Origin: a virus
DNA length: 33,905 nucleotides
Reading direction: 5' to 3' (one strand)
IMG/VR virus record: IMGVR_UViG_3300031715_000019
Coordinates: 1-33,905 of that record
Position numbers and translations under genes: made by a program. Below, piece after piece: positions 29,530 to 33,905 of the stretch (position 1 is the stretch's first letter; every line of letters begins with the position of its first letter). Under the pieces are notes generated by a model, which worked only from the letters and a program-made list of their open reading frames with translations, made no database searches and was not told the DNA's origin.

Positions 29530-31407
29530 ATGTTCCGCCGCATTCTTGCGGGCGCATTCCTTTTGCTTGCGCTCATGGCCCCGGCCGCCGCGACCGTCAA
29601 CAGCTCCGCCAACAAGACCATTGTTGCCGGCAACGGCTCGCAGACGGTCTTTGCCTTCAGCTTCATCGGCGTTGCGGCGCAATACATCAGCGTGATCTAC
29701 ACGGACGCGTCGGGCAACCAGACGACGCTATCCCAGGGCAGCGGAACGACCCAATATCAGATCAGCCTCAATGCGCCGGTTCAGGGCGCCATCTGGGGCC
29801 TCGGCGGGACCGTTACTTACAATCCGAGCGGGACGCCGATCGCCGCCGGCACTACATTGACGATCGTTCGCACGCTACCCCTGACGCAGGCGATCACGCT
29901 GCAGAATCAGTCATCGGTGCAGACGCTCGGCAAAGGCTCGGAACAGGCGGTCGATACCGCGGTGATGCAGGACCAACAGACTGCCGAGCAGATCGGCCGT
30001 GCGTTGCAAATGAACATCGCGAACACGGCTCCGCCCAATCCGTTGCCGCCCGCTGCGCAAGTCGCCGGACTTGGCCTTTGCTTCGATAGTACCGGCAATA
30101 ACGTAATCGGCTGCTTGAACGTGCCGAGCGGTGTCATATCGAGCGCGATGGTTCCCGTCGTGGGCGCAGCAACGATTGGCGTTGCTCAAAATCTTCTCGG
30201 CGTCCCCCAAAGCGTCAAGACTTTCGGAGCGCAGGGCAATAGCAATGGAACCCATGGCAACGGGGCGGACGACACGGCGGCCGTTTCTGCAGCGATGGAC
30301 GCCTCCTCCGACGTATATTTTCCATGCGGCGTCTATCGCATAACCACAACTATCACGAAGACGAGCACGACCAACCACTATTATCTTCATGGCGACGGGC
30401 CATGTTCACAAATTTATCTCGACAATAGCGTGACCCAGCCGCTCTTTCAGTTTACCCCCGCTTCAATATGCAGCGCTTGCGTTAGAATTGAATACCTTAA
30501 TTTCATTCCGCCGACCACGCTTGGCAATTCAACGGCGACGGTTTCGCTCACCAACGAGACATTGTCGGAGTACAACCACAATTCTATTTTAGGATATCAG
30601 GTCGGAATTGCCTACATATCCGGAGCGTTCGCCCCCCATGTCGAGGGCAACTTCTCGATCAGCCTGGCGACCGGATTTATTTTCGTCGGCGGCATCGATG
30701 CCACTTTGAACGGCGCTAGGATATGGCGCAATATCGTCCTCGCTTCTGGGCTGGTGTCTTCTACTGCGGCGCTGACGCTGAACTGTGGGACAGGCTCTAA
30801 TAACATCTCGCTGATCGGCAACGACCTCGAAGGCAACTACGGAAATATACTGCTTTCTAATGGATGCACATCTGTAGATATCCTAGACAATTATATCGAC
30901 GCCACGGTAGCGGGAGATGCATTCAACTTTAGCGGAACGGGAAACTCCGGTGTCGTCGTCCGTGGAAACTGGCTCGGGGCGCAACCGTCGCAAAACCTCG
31001 TTGCCAACGTAAGCAAACTGGTGTTCGGCACAAATACCGTTTATAACCATTCCAATAATTGGGCCTCCACAGCGCAGGCCGTCCAGATCGAACACACAAA
31101 CGTAATCGCCGGAACCGGATCGATAGGCGCTCTGCAAAGTATGCCGGCGCCGTCTGCGTGCGGAGCCTCTCCCGTCATAAATGGTAATCGATGGCATGGC
31201 CTGGTTGAGGTTGGCGGCGGCACTGTAACGAGTTGCACGGTGACCTTCGATGTTCCCTTCGATGCCAACCCAGCGTGTGCGGCCTCTGCGGTGGGACCCG
31301 GCATAACAATCGCCAATTTTTCATCGCTTGTTTCGACGGGGTTCACGTTGGTGCTTTCCACCTCGGCCTCTGGTCTCTTCAGCTATCTATGTGATCAGCA
31401 CGATTGA
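29530..31407 (+). CDS. T7-type tail fibre/spike with signal peptide and beta-helix
   Basis: This encodes 625 residues; a GGAG site lies upstream of ATG 29530. Residues 1-22 look like a signal peptide (MFRRILAGAFLLLALMAPAA, then A-T). Residues ~24-160 match the T7 tail-fibre N-terminal attachment domain: NKTIVAGNGSQTVFAFSF, YISVIYTDASG, TTLTIVRTLPLTQ, and EQAVDTAVMQDQQTAEQIGRAL. From ~227 (KTFGAQGN … GADDTAAVSAAMDAS, VYFPCGVYRI) a pectate-lyase-like beta-helix runs to ~530. A C-terminal module (538-625, SCTVTF and SYLCDQHD) is shared with the last spike. There are 12 cysteines. Role: receptor-binding spike attached to the tail. The signal peptide is unexpected because T7 fibres assemble in the cytoplasm. 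Confidence 0.84.
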   Translation: MFRRILAGAFLLLALMAPAAATVNSSANKTIVAGNGSQTVFAFSFIGVAAQYISVIYTDASGNQTTLSQGSGTTQYQISLNAPVQGAIWGLGGTVTYNPSGTPIAAGTTLTIVRTLPLTQAITLQNQSSVQTLGKGSEQAVDTAVMQDQQTAEQIGRALQMNIANTAPPNPLPPAAQVAGLGLCFDSTGNNVIGCLNVPSGVISSAMVPVVGAATIGVAQNLLGVPQSVKTFGAQGNSNGTHGNGADDTAAVSAAMDASSDVYFPCGVYRITTTITKTSTTNHYYLHGDGPCSQIYLDNSVTQPLFQFTPASICSACVRIEYLNFIPPTTLGNSTATVSLTNETLSEYNHNSILGYQVGIAYISGAFAPHVEGNFSISLATGFIFVGGIDATLNGARIWRNIVLASGLVSSTAALTLNCGTGSNNISLIGNDLEGNYGNILLSNGCTSVDILDNYIDATVAGDAFNFSGTGNSGVVVRGNWLGAQPSQNLVANVSKLVFGTNTVYNHSNNWASTAQAVQIEHTNVIAGTGSIGALQSMPAPSACGASPVINGNRWHGLVEVGGGTVTSCTVTFDVPFDANPACAASAVGPGITIANFSSLVSTGFTLVLSTSASGLFSYLCDQHD

Positions 31408-31439
31408 TCGTCGCCGCCAATCCAAGGAAGCCTTGACAA

Positions 31440-31790
31440 ATGTCCAACGCGAACGCGCCTCTTCCCACAGCGCAGCTGCGCCTCAATGTGCCGATCACCT
31501 CGCCGAACGGCTCGCTCGTGATCGTGAACAGCTCCTCTCAGGTGACGGCGATCGGTTCCAATCAAAACCGACGCGGCGTGATCTTCGTCAATCCGGTGAC
31601 CAATACCGCGAAGATTACGATCGTCCCGTCAAATCAGAATGCAGTCTCCGGATCTGGCGTCGTCATCCTGCCCGGCGCGCAGCAGCCGTTCATCGCCGAT
31701 CCGAGCAGGAACATTGCCTATAACTGCGGCTGGAACGCCATTTGCGACACGGGCTCGAACGTCCCGCTAGAGGTCCTGGAGCTGTTGTGA
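31440..31790 (+). CDS. Small beta-rich structural protein
   Basis: This encodes 116 residues from ATG 31440. The body has a typical phage beta-sandwich pattern: GSLVIVNSSSQVTAIGSNQNRRGVIFVNP, then KITIVPSNQNAV, SGVVILPGAQQPFI and YNCGWNAICDTGSNVPLEVLEL. The R-G-[VI]-[IF]-F-x-N-P plus I-x-P-G pattern occurs in small decoration or fibre-associated proteins. No signal peptide; two cysteines close together (NCGWNAIC). It lies between two spikes with a TGATG overlap to the second, so it is probably an adaptor or cap for them. No specific family is assigned. Confidence 0.68.
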   Translation: MSNANAPLPTAQLRLNVPITSPNGSLVIVNSSSQVTAIGSNQNRRGVIFVNPVTNTAKITIVPSNQNAVSGSGVVILPGAQQPFIADPSRNIAYNCGWNAICDTGSNVPLEVLELL

Positions 31791-33229
31791 TGCGTCGGAT
31801 TTTCCTCTCTCTATGGATGTTGCTTGCGCTCGCGGTTGGAGTCGCCGCGCAAGGATGCGGCGATCAGAATCCGAATTGCATCGTCCCCACGGCGCCGCCC
31901 GGGACGAGCAACAATCAGGCGGCTTCCACAGCATTCGTACAACAGAATATCCTCAATGTATCCGCCGTCGCTCTTGGCGCCGACCCTACGGAAGTCAGCG
32001 ACAGCACGTCGGCAATCAATAACTGCCTGAGCTTCAAGACCACGGGAAATCTAATTTGCTGGCTAGCGCCTGGCAACTACGCTGTCTCTGGACAGCTGAA
32101 CATCGGAAACGGCAACGGAACAACCTCGTTCTCAACGATCAACGGCGTCAAGCTGGCCTGCACCGTCCCGACGCGCCCAGGCCTCAACGGGATATCCGGA
32201 GAGCCCTCGGCGGGGCCTTGCAATATCAATTCGTCCTTTGCCGGTGTTACGATTTCCGTCAATGGCCCCATCAACGGATGGTCCATCGAGGGCATTTCGC
32301 TGACACTCAGCTCCAGCAACAGCGCGGCCGGATGTCTGGTTGTGAGTTCTGGATCATTCGGCCGTGTTGAAAGCTTTCTGTGTAATGATGTTCCCGGCAT
32401 CGGTATCCTGGAGTTCGTGAATTCTGGCGGTGGTCAGCCGAGCTATTTCAATGCCTGGCGCAATATACAAATTCGTGCGCTCCCGGCATCGACGACATTC
32501 CAAGGCATTCACATCGGAAGCAATCAAGCGAGCACCGACAACTTTGGCGACAGTTGGGAAAATACAAACATAATACCTTCTACCTCGTCTGCGTCACAGG
32601 CGATCTATCTTGGCAGCGCGGATTCGATGGTGTTCAATCGAACAACCATAAACCCTGGCACCGGCAGCGCGCTAACCTTCAATTATGCGGAGGCTGGCGG
32701 AAGCAATAACAATTGGCCTTCGGGCATCACCTTTATCAATTTCGACGCCGGCAGCGGCAACTCCATCGGCAACAGCGGCACGCCAAGCGCAAGCGCGAAG
32801 CCGAATGTGCTGATGCTCAATACAGTCAACAATGGAACTATTCCAAATCTGTCCAATCTTACAGTCCTCGGACCGAACGATATAATCATGTCGTCCGGTG
32901 CGAACAGGGTCAACGGGCATATCTTCGCGGATAATGCCGGCCATTTTGGCGTCAGGCAGTCCGGACCGACGATAACATCCGGATGCAATGGAACCGGATC
33001 GGTCGTCAATGGGAACGATAATGACGGCCAAGTGGCAGGCCAGACGGCGAATGCTACCACGTGTGTCGTTACTTTCGCTAATGCCTACACCTCTCCACAG
33101 GCCTGCATTGCGGCCGGAGCCAGCCCGCCCTTGACGAGTTTCACTTACACGCAAAGCACCATGACCGTGACATTTCCCAGTACCGCGGCCTATTTCTGGT
33201 CCTATCATTGCGCGGCTTTGGCGCCGTGA
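31790..33229 (+). CDS. Exported beta-helix spike with fibre-type C-terminal module
   Basis: This encodes 479 residues; ATG 31790 overlaps the upstream TGA. Residues 1-21 form a signal peptide (MRRIFLSLWMLLALAVGVAA, then Q). A lipoprotein site is unlikely: the AQGC segment is a poor lipobox. After SNNQAASTAFVQQNI (a common fibre motif) a beta-helix begins near residue 60 (ADPTEVSDSTSAINNCL, WLAPGNYAVSG) and continues to ~385. Residues ~390-479 (GPTITSGCNGTGSVVNG, TTCVVTFANAYTSPQACIAAG, YFWSYHCAALAP) form a module also found at the end of the tail fibre gene. There are 12 cysteines. Probably a second spike with alternative receptor specificity. It ends the plus-strand module. Confidence 0.82.
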   Translation: MRRIFLSLWMLLALAVGVAAQGCGDQNPNCIVPTAPPGTSNNQAASTAFVQQNILNVSAVALGADPTEVSDSTSAINNCLSFKTTGNLICWLAPGNYAVSGQLNIGNGNGTTSFSTINGVKLACTVPTRPGLNGISGEPSAGPCNINSSFAGVTISVNGPINGWSIEGISLTLSSSNSAAGCLVVSSGSFGRVESFLCNDVPGIGILEFVNSGGGQPSYFNAWRNIQIRALPASTTFQGIHIGSNQASTDNFGDSWENTNIIPSTSSASQAIYLGSADSMVFNRTTINPGTGSALTFNYAEAGGSNNNWPSGITFINFDAGSGNSIGNSGTPSASAKPNVLMLNTVNNGTIPNLSNLTVLGPNDIIMSSGANRVNGHIFADNAGHFGVRQSGPTITSGCNGTGSVVNGNDNDGQVAGQTANATTCVVTFANAYTSPQACIAAGASPPLTSFTYTQSTMTVTFPSTAAYFWSYHCAALAP

Positions 33230-33255
33230 GCCCCGCCGCATAAACACGGCGGGGC
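33230..33255. terminator. GC hairpin between convergent genes (putative bidirectional terminator)
   Basis: GCCCCGCCG (33230-33238) and CGGCGGGGC (33247-33255) form a perfect 9-bp stem with an 8-base loop (CATAAACA), starting at the first base after the spike stop. No T-run follows on either strand, so it is not a textbook intrinsic terminator. It lies exactly between two convergent genes, 10 bases before the end of the minus-strand gene, and could end transcripts from both sides or protect 3' ends. Confidence 0.65.
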
Positions 33256-33265
33256 AGAAATGCCG

Positions 33266-33905
33266 TCAGGATACAAGATCGACGTAGGTTGGTTCAGCCG
33301 CCCCGTTAAGCTTCCGGCGGTCAAGAAAATCGGGGATCGCGTCATTCATGGCAACCGCAAGGGGGTCTTGGTGATAGCGTGAATGCTTGCCCTCCAGAGT
33401 AAAATGAAGGGTGTCGTAGCCCCTCCGCAGGCGCTCCAACGGCATCACGGTTTCGATTTCTGTCCACGATGCCTCGAAGTGAATGCGAAGAAGTTCAAGC
33501 TTACGTTTCTTTTCTGCCGCAGCCTGCCCCGGATAGTGAAGAACGATCAGGCTTTCGATCTCATCCAGAACGATCTTTCGCTGCGTCGACCGGTTATCCC
33601 GAATATCGGAAGGTATCATCGCAACGGAATTCCGCGAGGTGTCCACGCCGAGTTGCCGGCCGCCAAGATTGAGGCACTGGATATGCGGTAGGAAGTTCTC
33701 AAAGGTCGGGTCAGGAAATTCCTTGCCGTCCAGCAGCGTCGAGCGATCCTTGAGCACCTTTGCGAAGTGCCGATTAGTCTTCGTCGCCATCTCCATCTCG
33801 CGCTCCATCAGGACAAGTAGCGAAGGTTCGTATCCCATTTCGCCCTCGGCCTTCATCTTGATTCCCGTTTTTTCGAGGTTCTTTTTGCCAGTCTCCTCGT
33901 CGGTC
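33266..33905 (-). CDS. C-terminal part of phage AAA-type ATPase (Sak4/AAA_24-like), 5' end outside window
   Basis: The minus-strand frame is open to the window edge, so this is the 3' part of a longer gene; about 212 residues are visible. KTGIKMKAEGEMGYEPSLLVLMER, then FAKVLKDRSTLLDGKEFPDPTF and ENFLPHIQCLNLG resemble the downstream part of phage RecA-like nucleotide-binding proteins (AAA_24/Sak4 type). In such proteins a GYEPSLL.E.ER segment and a VLKDR…LdG..F..PTF segment follow the Walker motifs; those motifs are outside the window. The C-terminal third (AAAEKKRKLELLRIHFEASW … LERLRRGYDTL) is helical. The role is likely recombination or replication support. It is convergent with the structural genes. 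Confidence 0.55.
   Translation of the reverse strand, partial: TDEETGKKNLEKTGIKMKAEGEMGYEPSLLVLMEREMEMATKTNRHFAKVLKDRSTLLDGKEFPDPTFENFLPHIQCLNLGGRQLGVDTSRNSVAMIPSDIRDNRSTQRKIVLDEIESLIVLHYPGQAAAEKKRKLELLRIHFEASWTEIETVMPLERLRRGYDTLHFTLEGKHSRYHQDPLAVAMNDAIPDFLDRRKLNGAAEPTYVDLVS

Noticed and set aside
31860-31870. Lipoprotein cleavage site in the last spike (AQGC)
   Set aside because: The residues before Cys do not fit a lipobox; ordinary signal-peptide cleavage before Gln fits better.
33089-33229. Spike C-terminus considered as a variable region of a diversity-generating retroelement
   Set aside because: No reverse transcriptase, template repeat or adenine-biased variation partner was seen in the window.

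Overview
The window is a late (virion structural and assembly) region of a T7-like, short-tailed (podovirus-type) phage or prophage. The host is probably an alphaproteobacterium of the Hyphomicrobiales/Bradyrhizobium type. That host guess is inference from the high-GC codon use, the style of the tail-tube protein, and the 'SLQKNVAGQ' and tail-spike modules, which I recall as common in such phages; no database search was possible. Evidence for the phage type is the ordered set of T7-like virion genes: tail tubular protein A, tail tubular protein B (nozzle), a gp13-like GNAT-fold protein, a gp14-like internal virion protein, a very large internal protein with a tail-lysozyme domain, two more very large internal virion proteins, and a tail fibre with a T7-type attachment domain.

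Layout. 1-354 is the 3' end of an unrecognised gene. 365-7630 is a run of decoration-like and spike-like genes, including two large right-handed beta-helix proteins (2635-4677, 4689-6929). 7632-12592 holds a zinc-ribbon miniprotein, two repeat proteins (8395-9705 with twelve ~32-residue repeats; 10337-10735 with four 28-residue repeats), small basic proteins and a capsid-staple-like protein. 12576-16855 encodes the tail tube and nozzle. 16960-17953 encodes gp13-like and gp14-like proteins. 17955-20824 is a third beta-helix spike with a small coiled-coil partner. 20845-29090 encodes three giant internal (ejection) proteins, with tail lysozyme, ADP-ribosyltransferase-like and GNAT-like domains. 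29260-33229 holds a T7-type tail fibre and another spike. At 33229/33266 the plus-strand module meets a minus-strand gene that looks like a replication/recombination ATPase, with a 9-bp GC hairpin between the convergent ends.

Almost all genes are packed head to tail on the plus strand with ATGA/TGATG/GTGA overlaps, which implies translational coupling. Two small minus-strand genes (13373-13585 and 29087-29215) are tucked tail-to-tail against plus-strand genes. No stretch longer than about 110 bases lacks a gene. I saw no tRNA, CRISPR array, integrase, repressor, terminase, portal or stand-alone lysis cassette, so lytic versus temperate life style cannot be decided here.

The most unusual pattern is that seven genes (365, 1260, 2635, 17955, 20552, 29530, 31790) begin with Sec-type signal peptides. 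The six of these with cysteines in the mature part all have an even number of them (2, 4, 20, 14, 12, 12), whereas the gp14-like and three giant internal proteins (2921 residues together) contain only two cysteines. This suggests a set of spike/decoration proteins adapted to the periplasm or to disulfide bonding. It conflicts with the usual cytoplasmic assembly of T7-like tail fibres.
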